Shown here piece by piece: positions 1 to 10,750 of a DNA stretch of 64,000 bases. The position numbers and the translations under genes are program-made. This DNA comes from Tragulus kanchil (taxonomy: Eukaryota > Chordata > Mammalia > Artiodactyla > Tragulidae). A model generated the notes under the pieces. The model ran no database searches. It saw only the letters and a list, made by a program, of their open reading frames with translations, and was not told where the DNA came from. Within the stretch, counting starts at the first letter, position 1, and the number at the start of each line of letters is the position of its first letter. The stretch is from contig JAIOJX010000002.1 in the NCBI GenBank assembly GCA_022376925.1, forward strand, positions 37,162,501-37,226,500. The letters are read 5' to 3'.

Positions 1-115
1 AACTAAGATCCCACATACCACGGGGCAACTAAGCCCGTGCACTACAACTAGAGAGTTCACAAGGAAAGATCCTGTGTGAAGCAACTGGGACTTGAGGCAG
101 TCAAATAAAAAAATA
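1..115 (+). mobile_element. CHR-type tRNA SINE, 3' part (cut by window start)
   Basis: CACTACAACTAGAGAG-type body and an A-rich tail characteristic of cetartiodactyl CHR SINEs; the tRNA-like head lies outside the window. Confidence 0.75.
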
Positions 116-292
116 TTTTTTTAAATAATAAAATCACTCTCTTCTTTTTAAAAAACACAAAAAGACAAAAGTACCGATTGGTTTTGTAGTTTTCTAGGAT
201 TAAGAGAAATGGAAGGAGGTTTCATTTCATTGTTGGGTATGTTGTGTGTTGCTATCGGGGTAAAGTGGCCAAGGAAATTACTTCAACAGTGA

Positions 293-507
293 TGCCTCCC
301 TGGTGGGTCAGATGGTAAAGAATCCACCTGCCATGAGGGAGACCCGAGTTCTATCTCCGGGTCAGGAAGATCCCCTGAAGCAGGAAATGGCTACCCGCTC
401 CAGAACTCTTGCCTGGAGACTTCCATGGACAGAGGACCCTGGTGGGCTATTGTCCATGGGGTTGCAAAGAGTCGAACACAACTAAGCAAGTGACTCATAC
501 TTTCACA
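293..507 (+). mobile_element. Bov-tA SINE (copy at 1424-1638)
   Basis: Full pattern of a tRNA-Glu-like head (CCTGGTGGGTCAGATGG), Bov-A body (CTCTTGCCTGGAGAC...CATGGACAGAGGA) and a GAACACAACTAAGC end. It sits in the intron directly before the SDR16C6 YxxxK exon. Confidence 0.9.
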
Positions 508-615
508 TTGCCCCCAGAATAGGTCAGAGAAAGGGGAGCGAGTTTCCATTTTGAAAATAATTCCATAAATTAGCTTGTCAAATTCTGTTACTAACAGCTG
601 CTCACTCTGTTTCAG

Positions 616-760
616 ATTACTGTGCAAGCAAGTTTGCAGCTCTGGGCTTTGCAGAGTCTCTCCACTATGAATTGAAACTACTGCAAAAAAGTAATATTAA
701 AACTACCATTGTTTGCCCATATTTTATCAATACTGGAATGTTTGAGGGCTGTACAACCAA
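616..760 (+). CDS. SDR16C6: SDR16C6 exon with catalytic YxxxK (copy 1)
   Basis: A pyrimidine-rich acceptor ending TTTCAG at 615 precedes the exon and a consensus donor GTAAGT starts at 761. The 145-nt exon opens in phase 1 and encodes [14 protein letters not shown]... through the TTIVCP and GMFEGCTTK motifs that follow the active site in SDR16C enzymes. It is repeated, apparently without change, at 1747-1891 because of a 1.13-kb tandem duplication. Only one copy can belong to a functional transcript, because 145 nt is not a multiple of three. Confidence 0.9.
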
Positions 761-3700
761 GTAAGTGAACTCGTACAGTAATCTTTGCTCTTATAATAAT
801 CTTCCAATATATGTCAGTTATCACCTTTTCATCTTGAAGTTTTGAAGTATGAGAAGTAAAACAATAGACATTGTTTGAATGCCTAAGTTAGTTCAAGAAA
901 ACATTCAATCTGTATTAAATTAATGAGTTAATTCCATTGAAGGATGATAATATGTTTATGAGCATATGGTATTATGAAAATATAAACCTAAATTGCTAAT
1001 CAGAATATTACAAGATAAAAATGGTTAGTGAGAAGTTATTAAAATCTTTAGCCTTGCAGTGTTGAGAAGATAATTTCTTTTCTAAAAAGAATGTGCGGTG
1101 CTAAGTAACTTCAGTTGTGTCCGACTCTGTGCAGCCCCATGGACTGCAGCCCACTAGGCTCCTCTGCCTGTGGAATTCTCCAGCCAATAACACTGGAGTG
1201 GATTGCCATTTCCTCTTCCAGGGGATCTTCCAGACCCAAGGATAGAATACACATTTCTTATGTCTCCTGCATTGGCAGACAGGTTCTTTACCACTAATGC
1301 CACATGGGAAGCCGATTGGTTTTGTAGCAGATTAAGAGAAATGGAAGGAGGTTTCATTTCATTGTTGGGTATGTTGTGTGTTGCTATCGGGTAAAGTGGC
1401 CAAGGAAATTACTTCAACAGTGATGCCTCCCTGGTGGGTCAGATGGTAAAGAATCCACCTGCCATGAGGGAGACCCGAGTTCTATCTCCGGGTCAGGAAG
1501 ATCCCCTGAAGCAGGAAATGGCTACCCGCTCCAGAACTCTTGCCTGGAGACTTCCATGGACAGAGGACCCTGGTGGGCTATTGTCCATGGGGTTGCAAAG
1601 AGTCGAACACAACTAAGCAAGTGACTCATACTTTCACATTGCCCCCAGAATAGGTCAGAGAAAGGGGAGCGAGTTTCCATTTTGAAAATAATTCCATAAA
1701 TTAGCTTGTCAAATTCTGTTACTAACAGCTGCTCACTCTGTTTCAGATTACTGTGCAAGCAAGTTTGCAGCTCTGGGCTTTGCAGAGTCTCTCCACTATG
1801 AATTGAAACTACTGCAAAAAAGTAATATTAAAACTACCATTGTTTGCCCATATTTTATCAATACTGGAATGTTTGAGGGCTGTACAACCAAGTAAGTGAA
1901 CTCGTACAGTAATCTTTGCTCTTATAATAATCTTCCAATATATGTCAGTTATCACCTTTTCATCTTGAAGTTTTGAAGTATGAGAAGTAAAACAATAGAC
2001 ATTGTTTGAATGCCTAAGTTAGTTCAAGAAAACATTCAATCTGTATTAAATTAATGAGTTAATTCCATTGAAGGATGATAATATGTTTATGAGCATATGG
2101 TATTATGAAAATATAAACCTAAATTGCTAATCAGAATATTACAAGATAAAAATGGTTAGTGAGAAGTTATTAAAATCTTTAGCCTTGCAGTGTTGAGAAG
2201 ATAATTTCTTTTCTAAAAAGAATGTGCGGTGCTAAGTAACTTCAGTTGTGTCCGACTCTGTGCAGCCCCATGGACTGCAGCCCACTAGGCTCCTCTGCCT
2301 GTGGAATTCTCCAGCCAATAACACTGGAGTGGATTGCCATTTCCTCTTCCAGGGGATCTTCCAGACCCAAGGATAGAATACACATTTCTTATGTCTCCTG
2401 CATTGGCAGACAGGTTCTTTACCACTAATGCCACATGGGAAGCCTATTTTTCTAAAAAGAACACTGAAGTGAAAATCATCCAAAATGTGTTGGAAGATTG
2501 ATTAATTAATATATGTGGGAAAGCATTGGGGGGATGAAATTTTGATACAACATTTATATTTAGTAGAATAGACACAAGAAACTTAAAAAAAAAAAAAAAA
2601 AAAAAACTTAGGTAATATAAGTTAGAAATTCAGGACCCAGGGGCCTCCCAGGTAGCTCAGTGGGAAAGAGTTTACCTGACAATGCAGGAGACACAGGTTC
2701 GATCCTTGATCCAGGAAGATCTCACATGCTGTGGAACAACTAAGCCTGTGAGCCACAACTATTGAGCCTGTGCTCTAGAGCCTCAGAGCCACAACTATGG
2801 AGCCCATGTGCCTCAACTACTAAAGCCCGTGTGCCTTAGAGCCTGCATAAGAGGAGTCACCACAACAAGAAGCCTGCTCATGTCAACTAGAGAGTAGCCC
2901 CCACTCCCTGCAACTAGAGAAAAGCCTGTTACAGCAGTGAAAACCCAAAATAGCCAAAAATGAATAAGTAAATAATAAAAAAAGAAAGTCAGGACCCAGC
3001 TATCGGACTTAGCAGACAAACTTCAAAGCAGCTATTATAAATACATTCAAAGATCAAATGGAATTCATATTTTTAAATGGAAATATTTCATCAAATATTA
3101 ATAAAGATAGATTTTTTTTAAGAAGTAGATATAAATTTGTGAGTGGAAAGAACCAATGTAAATTTGGGAGGGATAAAGAAAAGTAAATGAAGAGGAAGAT
3201 GCTCTAGAGCAGCTCAACAGTAGATTTGGGCTGGCAAAAAGAAAAAAAAGGCAAACCTGGAGACAGATGAACAGACAGTATACAACTGGAAGGAAGACAG
3301 AACGTAAGTGGAGAAAAGTGAACAGAGCCTCAAAGAAAGCTGGGACATCTTTAATCAGATCAATATCCACACAAGGAGAGTGACAGAGAAAAAGGAGAGA
3401 AAAGACCAGAAAAAGTATTTAAAGAAATGATGGCTAGAAACCTCCCAGATCATTAGAAAAACAGGAATTTACACAAAAATGGCTACTCACTCCAGTATTC
3501 TTGCCTGAAAATTCCCATGGACAGAGGAGCCTGGTGGGCTACAGCCCAGGAAATCACAAAGCATTGGACACAACTAAGTAACTGAGCACACACACATCAA
3601 AAAACCCAGAATTTTTGAGGAGGTGTGGTTCAAGTCGTGGAGAAACATAATACAGAAGTGCAAAATAACAACATCACGCCAGATGGGAGCATCATTCCAT

Positions 3701-6052
3701 GCTCACTCATTTCGACTCCAGTTGACTGTGCAGGCATCTGACTCTGCTTGCTGCGGTGACAAGGGTCTGCCAAAGTCAAGTCACCTCACACAGGCTCAGG
3801 AGCTCTTTCCTTTCAGTAAAATGATTTTGCAGTTTTGCTTCTTAATAGTAAACAACTACCTGATGTTTGGGCTCAAAGAAAGAAAAGAAAAATATGAAAA
3901 AAAAAAAAAAAAAAACCTCAACGCATTTCCTTCCATAGGTCTAGACCATCCCAGAGCAGAAAATCAACAAAAGCCAGAAGTTCACGCTAGGAAATGAAAC
4001 ATACCCGCTTTTGTTTTGTTTTCTCGCTGAGTCGTCTCAGATTCTTGTGGCCCCATGGACGGCAGCCCGCCAGGCTCCTCCTTCCACAGGATCTCCCAGG
4101 CAAGAATACTGGAGTGGGTTGTCATTGCCTTCTCCAGGGGATCTCTCCCATCCAGGGATTAAACCCGCATCTCTGTGACTCCTGCATCGCAGGCGGATTC
4201 TTTCCCTCTGGGCCATCAGGGAGGCCTGAAATGGACTAGCCCTGGTCCCAATACGATCATGAGAGGAAACACAAGGCAGTTCTTAAGATTTATATATTGT
4301 TTGCATGTTGATAGACGCATGTTGATGACTTCAGACCTGAGACTTCCTCATCCACGCTCACCATGGCAGCAAAAGCACACCCCTCTGACCATGTAACTTT
4401 GGTGCTGTGTATTCCAGGTATCCTCTCGTGCTGCCTCTGCTGGAACAGGAGTATGTTGCTCGCAGCATTGTCAAGGCTATTTTAGAGGAGCAGCTGTACT
4501 TGATGATGCCCAGATTTGTGCATGTTGCGTTGTTCCTGAAACAGTGAGTGAATGATGACTTCTCTATCACTTTGCTTCCTTGGGACTGAAGTCTCTCATC
4601 ATTGTACCTCTTCTTCCAGAAAGCAACTCTATGCCTTCCTTCAGGATGAAGGAAAAATAATATGTAAATAGTGCCAGTGCAACTTATTCAACTGTTTCCA
4701 GCTGTGCTCGGTGACTCCAGACATTGAGAAAATCCAGAAACTGTTGGTCCTTACAGTTGTTTCAGTCGTGTCCAACTCTTTGTGACCCCATGGACGACTG
4801 TAGCCCACTGGGCTCCTCTGTCCATGGGATTCTCCAGGCCACAACACTGGAGTAGGTTGCCATGCCCTCCTCCGGGGGATTTTCCATACCAAGGCATTGA
4901 ACCCAAGTCTCTTATGTCTTCTGCATTGACAGGTGGATTCTTTACCATGAGCACTGCCTGGGAACCCTCTTACAGAATACAGATTATTAATGTCAAGAGA
5001 AACAAGTAGAACCCCAATTATGGGGGTGAATTCTGCCAATTCAGCTAATGTAAAATTCTGTTTTGAAAACGAAGGACCAATAAACCTGAGTGCATTGCCA
5101 GAAAAATCTTATCGAATTTTAGCAAGGTCCTCACTTCCTCTAGTGAAAGAGGACTTGCAACTTCCTGCTGAGTTCCGGAGTCTTTGTGGGGACACTCAGG
5201 CCAGGCTTGCTGTCTTCTCCAGAGAGAAGAGAGAACAATACCTAAGATACATTAAGTCTCTACTTTGACCTGACTCTACGTAAGAGCCTTGCACATAGTT
5301 TATCACACTTAGGGCATCTGAGGCTTAAAGAAAATAAGTCATTTTTGAAGGATTAAAGAGCTAATAGAGTTTCCATGGTTATTCAAACAGTAAAGAATCT
5401 GCCTGCAATGCAGGAGACCCAGGTTCGATCTCTGGGTTGAGAAAATCCCCCAGAGAAAGAAACGGCAACCCACTCCAGTATTCTTGCCTAGAGAATCCCA
5501 TGGACAGAGGAGCCTGGCGGGCTATAGTCCATAAGGCCACAAAGAGTTAGACACGACTGAGAGACTAATGCACACTCTGTTGGCCTGAGCATTGGGATTG
5601 TTCAAAGCTCCCTGGACAACACTCAGTCCACAGGAGGAAGCGTTTCCCCATTCATCCCTCTCATTAGTGACACACACACCGTGAATCACAACAGCTCACA
5701 CGTGGTATAATTCTAAGAAATCTTTACAAAGATATTTCCTTTTTTGTCTGTTCGTTTGACTGCACTACGTGTTATGCAGGATCATAGCTTCCCTGCAAGG
5801 GATGAAACCCTTGCCCCTGCCCTGCAAACCCAGAGCCCTGGCCACTGCCCAACCAGGGAATTCCCTGAAGATCTCTCTCTGACTCCTTTTAAAGCATTCT
5901 GACTTTTGTTTTCTCTGTTTTTCTCTAGAATAATGTCTTCAGACATGATGACAGACCTTGCTGAGTACCTTGGAATGGACATTTCCCTGGTTTCATTCAT
6001 AGATCGAGAGGTGAAGTCCAGACCAAACCCGAGAGGAACTCCTGGTAGCTGA
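616..6052 (+). CDS. SDR16C6: SDR16C6-like retinol/steroid dehydrogenase, 3' part (three coding exons, 5' part outside window)
   Basis: Coding segments 616-760 (or its copy 1747-1891), 4418-4543 and 5929-6052 join in frame to the C-terminal half of a classical short-chain dehydrogenase. The first begins with the split Asp codon followed by YCASK, the catalytic Tyr-x-x-x-Lys. Exon lengths of 145 and 126 nt and the splice phases equal those of exons 5 and 6 of the downstream SDR16C5 gene, so the two are tandem paralogues. SDR16C enzymes oxidise all-trans-retinol to retinaldehyde at ER/lipid-droplet membranes (family knowledge). The last exon gives a 40-residue tail ending at TGA 6050-6052, longer than and unlike the SDR16C5 tail (ending GPKKKTED). 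Family membership is firm. The symbol rests on tandem position upstream of SDR16C5 and the family's mammalian gene order. Exons for the cofactor-binding half lie upstream of the window. Confidence 0.82.
1091..1311 (-). mobile_element. Bov-tA SINE, minus strand (copy at 2223-2444)
   Basis: Reverse complement of Bov-tA: TGTCCGACTCTGTGCAG, CCCATGGACTGCAGCCC and a CACATGGGAAGCC head. Duplication 1 breaks exactly at its head end. Confidence 0.9.
1747..1891 (+). pseudogene. Second copy of the SDR16C6 YxxxK exon
   Basis: This is a copy of the 616-760 exon with the same acceptor (TTTCAG to 1746) and donor (GTAAGT from 1892). Including both copies in one mRNA would shift the reading frame by one base. 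It is probably an assembly duplicate, and I cannot tell which copy is the genuine locus. Confidence 0.8.
2640..2987 (+). mobile_element. Full-length CHR-type SINE
   Basis: CCTCCCAGGTAGCTCAGTGG head with an internal GGTTCGATCC B-box, then repeated GAGCCACAACTAT body units and an AAATAAT-rich tail. Confidence 0.85.
2987..3477. other. A-rich SDR16C6 intron sequence
   Basis: Purine-rich, AAAG/GAGA-like sequence reminiscent of old L1, but no diagnostic motif was found. 3600-4019 is similar, with an A-run at 3898-3915. Confidence 0.4.
3478..3592 (+). mobile_element. Bov-A fragment
   Basis: Bov-A half only (CACTCCAGTATTCTTGCC...CATGGACAGAGGAGCC); the tRNA-like head is missing. Confidence 0.8.
4020..4228 (-). 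mobile_element. Bov-tA SINE, minus strand
   Basis: Reverse Bov-tA from GAGTCGTCTCAGATTC to GGCCATCAGGGAGGCC, about 190 nt upstream of the SDR16C6 penultimate exon. Confidence 0.85.
4418..4543 (+). CDS. SDR16C6: SDR16C6 penultimate coding exon
   Basis: Acceptor TTCCAG ends at 4417 and donor GTGAGT starts at 4544. The 126-nt exon encodes [20 protein letters not shown] and the following [11 protein letters not shown] segment. It aligns residue for residue with SDR16C5 exon 6 ([20 protein letters not shown]...). This is the helical substrate-lid and membrane-proximal region after the Rossmann core. Confidence 0.9.
4750..4965 (-). mobile_element. Bov-tA SINE, minus strand
   Basis: Reverse Bov-tA (GTGTCCAACTCTTTGTGACC, GGGATTCTCCAGGCC) in the last SDR16C6 intron. 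Confidence 0.88.
5369..5575 (+). mobile_element. Bov-tA SINE
   Basis: Bov-tA with GGAGACCCAGGTTCGATC B-box, CCCATGGACAGAGGAGCC and GACACGACTGAGAGAC end, in the last SDR16C6 intron. Confidence 0.88.
5735..5872 (-). mobile_element. Old CHR-type SINE fragment
   Basis: Diverged reverse-orientation head (GAAACCCTTGCCCCTG, CCCAACCAGGGAATTCC), about 55 nt upstream of the SDR16C6 last exon. Confidence 0.6.
5929..6052 (+). CDS. SDR16C6: SDR16C6 terminal coding exon and stop
   Basis: A polypyrimidine tract and TTCTCTAG precede 5929. Joining the CA left by the previous donor with A5929 keeps the frame open through [17 protein letters not shown], weakly alignable with [21 protein letters not shown] of SDR16C5, to TGA at 6050-6052. 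The last ~15 residues are basic and Pro/Gly-rich and have no counterpart in SDR16C5. The match of phase and the [16 protein letters not shown] similarity make this the true last exon. Confidence 0.82.
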
Positions 6053-6303
6053 AGCCCCAGGAGTGGTCGTGTTTTGAGCAGTGGCCACGGGAAGGCTTGC
6101 CTGTGCTGAGAGCACTCCAGTCTTCCAGGGACGGCCAAGGCTGTCAGCAGCGCTCACGCAATACCCAGGACAGGGCTCACACACTGACAGTCACTCTATG
6201 CATTCACATTAGATATTCAACTGTTTCCTGTCACTGCTTGTTTTGATAGATAAGGACGTTGCAGCTAATCCAATGTCAGAGAACTCAGAAAATATGATGT
6301 ATG

Positions 6304-6309
6304 AATAAA
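6304..6309 (+). terminator. Polyadenylation signal AATAAA of SDR16C6
   Basis: Canonical AATAAA 252 nt after the stop codon, in AT-rich sequence with no interspersed repeat between. It would give a short 3' UTR of about 0.27 kb. Confidence 0.6.
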
Positions 6310-6601
6310 GACATATTAGTACAAATCAACCCTAATTTAATTTTTAGAATATATGACACTTTTAGAAACAGACTGATGATATATAATGACTTTATAAATG
6401 ACAGTTTGGGGCAGATAATTTTTCAGCGTTGCTTATGATGGAAAAAATCTCCAGTTGGTAACTTGCAGCAGACTGTGAGGAGCATGAGTGCATTCCAAGA
6501 GCTCAATGGGGAGATGGGTGGCCCTGAAGACTGAGTAGGGGACTCTAGAGCTTGGGATGCTGGGGGCTGCACCCATGGATCTGTACACAAGGGGCACAAG
6601 T

Positions 6602-6805
6602 GAAAGTGTTAGTCACTCAGTCATGTACGAGTCTTCGTGACTCCATGGACTGCAGCCCACCAGGCTCCTCTGTCCATGAGGTCCTCCAAGGAAGAATACT
6701 GGCAGTCATGTCCTTCTCTGGATGATCTTCCTGACCCAGGGGTGGAATCTGCGTCTCCTGCATTAGAAGCAGATTCTTTACCATCTGAGCCACCAGGGAA
6801 GCCCA
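6602..6805 (-). mobile_element. Bov-tA SINE, minus strand (copy at 7710-7913)
   Basis: Reverse Bov-tA from GTTAGTCACTCAGTCATG to GAGCCACCAGGGAAGCCC. A younger SINE is inserted directly beside its head. Confidence 0.9.
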
Positions 6806-6813
6806 AGACTTTT

Positions 6814-7103
6814 TTTTTTGGAGGGGAGCGGGTTGGGGCGGGCGGGCCACTTCTCTTGGTCTTTCATTTATCTGTTTTCATCCATCTTTGTTCTTTGGCC
6901 CGTGTGGGCCTCCCATCGCGGTGGCCTCTGTTCTCGCAGAGCACCGGCTCTGGGCGCATGCGCTCCAGAGCTCCGGCTCGGTAACTGCACACATCGGTCC
7001 AGCCGCTCTGTGGCCCGTGGGATCTTCCCAGGCCAGGGATGGAACCGGCACCCCTTGCACCGCAAGGCGGTGTCCTTACCCACTGGACCACCAGGGAAGC
7101 CCA
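6814..7103 (-). mobile_element. CpG-rich tRNA-derived SINE with G-rich antisense tail (copy at about 7922-8211)
   Basis: Flanked by a 13-nt target-site duplication GCCCAAGACTTTT (6801-6813 and 7104-7116). The tRNA-like head on the minus strand reads CCCTGGTGGTCCAGTGGG with a Pol III A-box (TGGTCCAGTGG). The tail on the + strand shows five G-runs at 6823-6846. Confidence 0.85.
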
Positions 7104-8589
7104 GCCCAAGACTTTTAAGCCTCAGCAAGTCCTTCACTCACCCTGTCTGCATCTGCCCACACTGGAGCTGGCCCCTGAGAAGCTTCCTGACATCCGTGCT
7201 TGGGGCTGCTGGACTGGGGGACTGCCGCCCCTCCCTCCGCCTCCTCTCAGCCTTCTAGTGGGGCGTCTGCCGCCAGAGTCTAAAGGTGGAGTTGAACCTA
7301 AAAAGATTCCCAGGCAGGTGGATGATTACCCTTTCTCTTCCTATTTCAGTACTTTCTGAAACCTGAGCATATGTAACAGCTGTTCATATAACTGTGTTCC
7401 TCACCTAGAGCAATGAAATCTGTCCAGCAGAAGCAACAAAACTGAATTGATTATTGTGTCTGAAATTTGGTCACGTCTAGCAGACTGATGATAAATGACT
7501 TTATAAATGACAGTTTGGGGCAGATAATTTTCAGCGTTGCTTATGATGGAAAAAATCTCCAGTTGGTAACTTGCAGCAGACTGTGAGGAGCATGAGTGCA
7601 TTCCAAGAGCTCAATGGGGAGATGGGTGGCCCTGAAGACTGAGTAGGGGACTCTAGAGCTTGGGATGCTGGGGGCTGCACCCATGGATCTGTACACAAGG
7701 GGCACAAGTGAAAGTGTTAGTCACTCAGTCATGTACGAGTCTTCGTGACTCCATGGACTGCAGCCCACCAGGCTCCTCTGTCCATGAGGTCCTCCAAGGA
7801 AGAATACTGGCAGTCATGTCCTTCTCTGGATGATCTTCCTGACCCAGGGGTGGAATCTGCGTCTCCTGCATTAGAAGCAGATTCTTTACCATCTGAGCCA
7901 CCAGGGAAGCCCAAGACTTTTTTTTTTGGAGGGGAGCGGGTTGGGGCGGGCGGGCCACTTCTCTTGGTCTTTCATTTATCTATTTTCATCCGTCTTCGTT
8001 CCTTGGCCCATGTGGGCCTCCCATCGCAGTGGCCTCTGTTCTCGCAGAGCACCGGCTCTGGGCGCATGCGCTCCAGAGCTCCGGCTCGGTAATTGGACAC
8101 ATAGGTCCAGCGGCTCTGTGGCACGTGGGATCTTCCCAGGCCAGGGATCGAACCGGCGCCCCTTGCACCGCAAGGCGGTGTCCTTACCCACTGGACCACC
8201 AGGGAAGCCCAGCCCAAGACTTTTAAGCCTCAGCAAGTCCTTCACTCACCCTGTCTGCATCTGCCCACACTGGAGCTGGCCCCTGAGAAGCTTCCTGACA
8301 TCCGTGCTTGGGGCTGCTGGACTGGGGGACTGCCGCCCCTCCCTCCGCCTCCTCTCAGCCTTCTAGTGGGGCGTCTGCCGCCAGAGTCTAAAGGTGGAGT
8401 TGAACCTAAAAAGATTCCCAGGCAGGTGGATGATTACCCTTTCTCTTCCTATTTCAGTACTTTCTGAAACCTGAGCATATGTAACAGCTGTTCATATAAC
8501 TGTGTTCCTCACCTAGAGCAATGAAATCTGTCCAGCAGAAGCAACAAAACTGAATTGATTATTGTGTCTGAAATTTGGTCACGTCTAGC

Positions 8590-9359
8590 ATTTCCTTCCA
8601 GCAAGTTCTCAAAACCCTCAGTCGCCCCAGCCCTTTTCATGGGAAGCGTCCCCTCACCCACACCCTGGACTTAAAACACTTCGTGGGAAGGAGGTACTAC
8701 ATTTGGGAAGTGAAGATTCATTTAAGCGTGTCAGTTCTGATAAATGAAGATTCATTTTTGTCACAGAATAATATTATAATTGAGTTATTCTCATCTCATG
8801 AAAGTTTTCTTAATCCAATGCATCAAAAACAGTTAGGTGAAAATGTTAAAAATTAAAGGATATGAAAACAGTATTAATTATGAATTAGTCATTTTTACAG
8901 TAAGCGCCTGAAAAAGTTTACAGGCTGAAGAGACAGAAGTTCGTGATGACTCTGAAATGAATGACTAAACTCTTTCAAGGGTTTGGAAAATGAGAGCATT
9001 TTCTTTTGCATAAGTTCATTTTTTAAAGTAGCTGTTGATTCTCCTCACTATTGGAAAGGAGGTAGCCTTTGGCTTGACATAACAAAGAACTTTCTAATAT
9101 TAACAACTGCTTGAGATAAAAATGACTTTAGTTTGACTCTTGAAAAATGAAGTTTCCCGTTTCTGAAAACCAGAGGTTAAGGACTAAATTATGTGGACCG
9201 TCTCCAATCCTAAAATTCTTGATTTCGGGCTCCTTCGTGTAATAAATCATTAATGAGAACCTATGAGCAAAGCATAATTATTTGTCAAATTACTGAACAT
9301 GCTTTTGACTCACAAGTAAGACTCGTTAAGAGCAAAGGGAAATAGAATCTGAAGAGAAA
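8590..9359. other. AT-rich intergenic sequence
   Basis: No repeat or gene recognised. The open frame 8575-8856 straddles the duplication end and has no family resemblance. Confidence 0.5.
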
Positions 9360-9535
9360 GGACCTGCCTGCAATTCAGGAGACCCGGGTTCAATCCCTGG
9401 GTGGGGAAGAGGGCACGGCGACCGACTCCAGTCTTGTTGCCTAGGAAACCCCATGGACAGAGGAACCTGGTGGGTTATGGTCGATGGGGTTGCTAAGAGT
9501 CAGACACAGTTTAGTGACTAAAAGAACAACAACAA
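9360..9535 (+). mobile_element. Bov-tA SINE
   Basis: GGAGACCCGGGTTCAATCCC B-box region and CCATGGACAGAGGAACC body; the first ~20 nt of the head are missing. Confidence 0.85.
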
Positions 9536-10206
9536 AGATGAAAATAGTAACACCGCCCATCTCCAAACACTGCTGGAGAAGCTGGGCTGCCATAGCACAT
9601 GGAGAACTCAGAGCACAGTGCCTGGTGCACAGGCCAGGCTCAGGTCATTACAGCTCTCCACAGCTCATTACCCAGGGCGAGAGGCAGATACAGTCGTCAA
9701 GATGGTGGCCCTGTGGGGGATTCTGCACCGTGGATCTGGGCAAGCCACCCCCGCCCAGGCTGCAGGTGTCTGGTCTGCAACAGAACTGATACACAGACCA
9801 ATCTTAGAAAGCATTCTGCAAGTGGTAGCTTTGACAAGCTCTCATTATCATCATTTACTTCTGACCATGACCAGGATAGGTATGTGTCATGATGCACGCT
9901 GTACAGAGAAGAAACCTGAAGCTGCAAGAGGTCCTGCAGCAGCTCAACCTGCGTCATGTGGCCGCGGAGGGGTGGACGGGCTCTCAGCCAGGTCACGGCA
10001 GCATGGTCCAGCCCCCGCTGGCTTCAGGGCCCAAACTCAGAACTGCCTGCTTTCCCAATGAAGACAGAAGAGGCACGAAGCATAATTGACCCAGTGGACC
10101 TGAGGGATGAGGGGCCCACAGCCCTGAGTCATGCCTGCAAAGCCACCAGTAGAAGGCTTCTGGATTTAACTGGTTTCCAACATCCTTCCCGGCTCTAACA
10201 TCCTGT
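9536..10206. other. Intergenic sequence with possible MIR traces
   Basis: CATTATCATCATTTACTTCT and CAGAGAAGAAACCTGAAGC (about 9840-9925) recall a MIR. The rest is unassigned; overlapping open frames in all three forward frames indicate GC bias rather than coding. Confidence 0.35.
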
Positions 10207-10402
10207 ACTGTGTGAGTTATTCAGTCATGTCTGACTCTATCCGACCCCCCTTGTAGCCTGCCAAGCTCCTCTGTCCATGGGCAAGAATACTGGAGTGGGT
10301 AGACATTCCCTTCTGCAGGGAATCTTCCTGACCCAGGGATCGAACCTGGGTCTCCTGTATTGCAGGCAGATTCTTTACCATCTGAGCCACCAGGGAAGTC
10401 CA
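10207..10402 (-). mobile_element. Bov-tA SINE, minus strand
   Basis: Reverse Bov-tA with GGGATCGAACCTGGGTC and CCATCTGAGCCACCAGGG head. Confidence 0.9.
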
Positions 10403-10750
10403 ACCTCCTAAAACCCAGGTCGGAACCAAACAGCATCACCTGTGGACATTTCTGCATTCTAGTTCCACTGCAGTTTTCACCATATAGGCGGACACCCCTG
10501 ACCCAGCCCTGACTGAGGGAACAGATCAGCAGGCACGTGGGGCTCTGGTGCATGGATGTCAGTCTCTCTCCACAAGCCAGTGGGTTAGTTTCAGTCTGTT
10601 TCTGCAGAGCCAGGGCCAAGGGTCCCCCGTGCTCACTGCTCCACTCCCTCTCCCTCCTGTGTGTCCTGGACACCCTCTCCTCGGGGGCATCCATGTTTTC
10701 AAGAGCAGCCAGGCTGGGCTCCCAGTGGACCCAGGAGTAGCCAGTGGCTA

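Larger units (their letters stand above)
174..2443 (+). repeat. Tandem duplication 1 (174-1311 / 1312-2443, period about 1131)
   Basis: Two direct copies include the SDR16C6 exon and two Bov-tA elements. They differ by one G in a homopolymer (near 257 and 1389) and by six bases next to the start of copy 2 (near 190 versus 1328). The junction at 1311/1312 falls exactly at the end of a minus-strand Bov-tA. Confidence 0.93.
6369..8590 (+). repeat. Tandem duplication 2 (6369-7480 / 7481-8590, period about 1108)
   Basis: Direct copies of intergenic sequence with one Bov-tA and one CpG-rich SINE. Sequence outside the SINE is almost identical; the SINE bodies differ at many positions (compare 6870-7050 with 7978-8158). 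The junction shows a CA microhomology. Confidence 0.93.

Noticed and set aside
303..485. 60-80-residue open frames repeated at many places (for example 303-485, 4751-4954, 35683-35865)
   Set aside because: They are translations of Bov-tA and related SINEs in various frames, not genes.
4990..5268. 92-residue open frame in the last SDR16C6 intron
   Set aside because: No family resemblance, no splice-site context and no neighbouring evidence; probably chance.
6864..7258. Longer open frames in several frames over a GC-rich SINE
   Set aside because: They arise from the CpG-rich SINE having few stop codons, and the same region is open on both strands.
9618..10061. 147-residue open frame
   Set aside because: Overlapping open frames in other forward frames and on the reverse strand indicate composition bias; no domain is visible.
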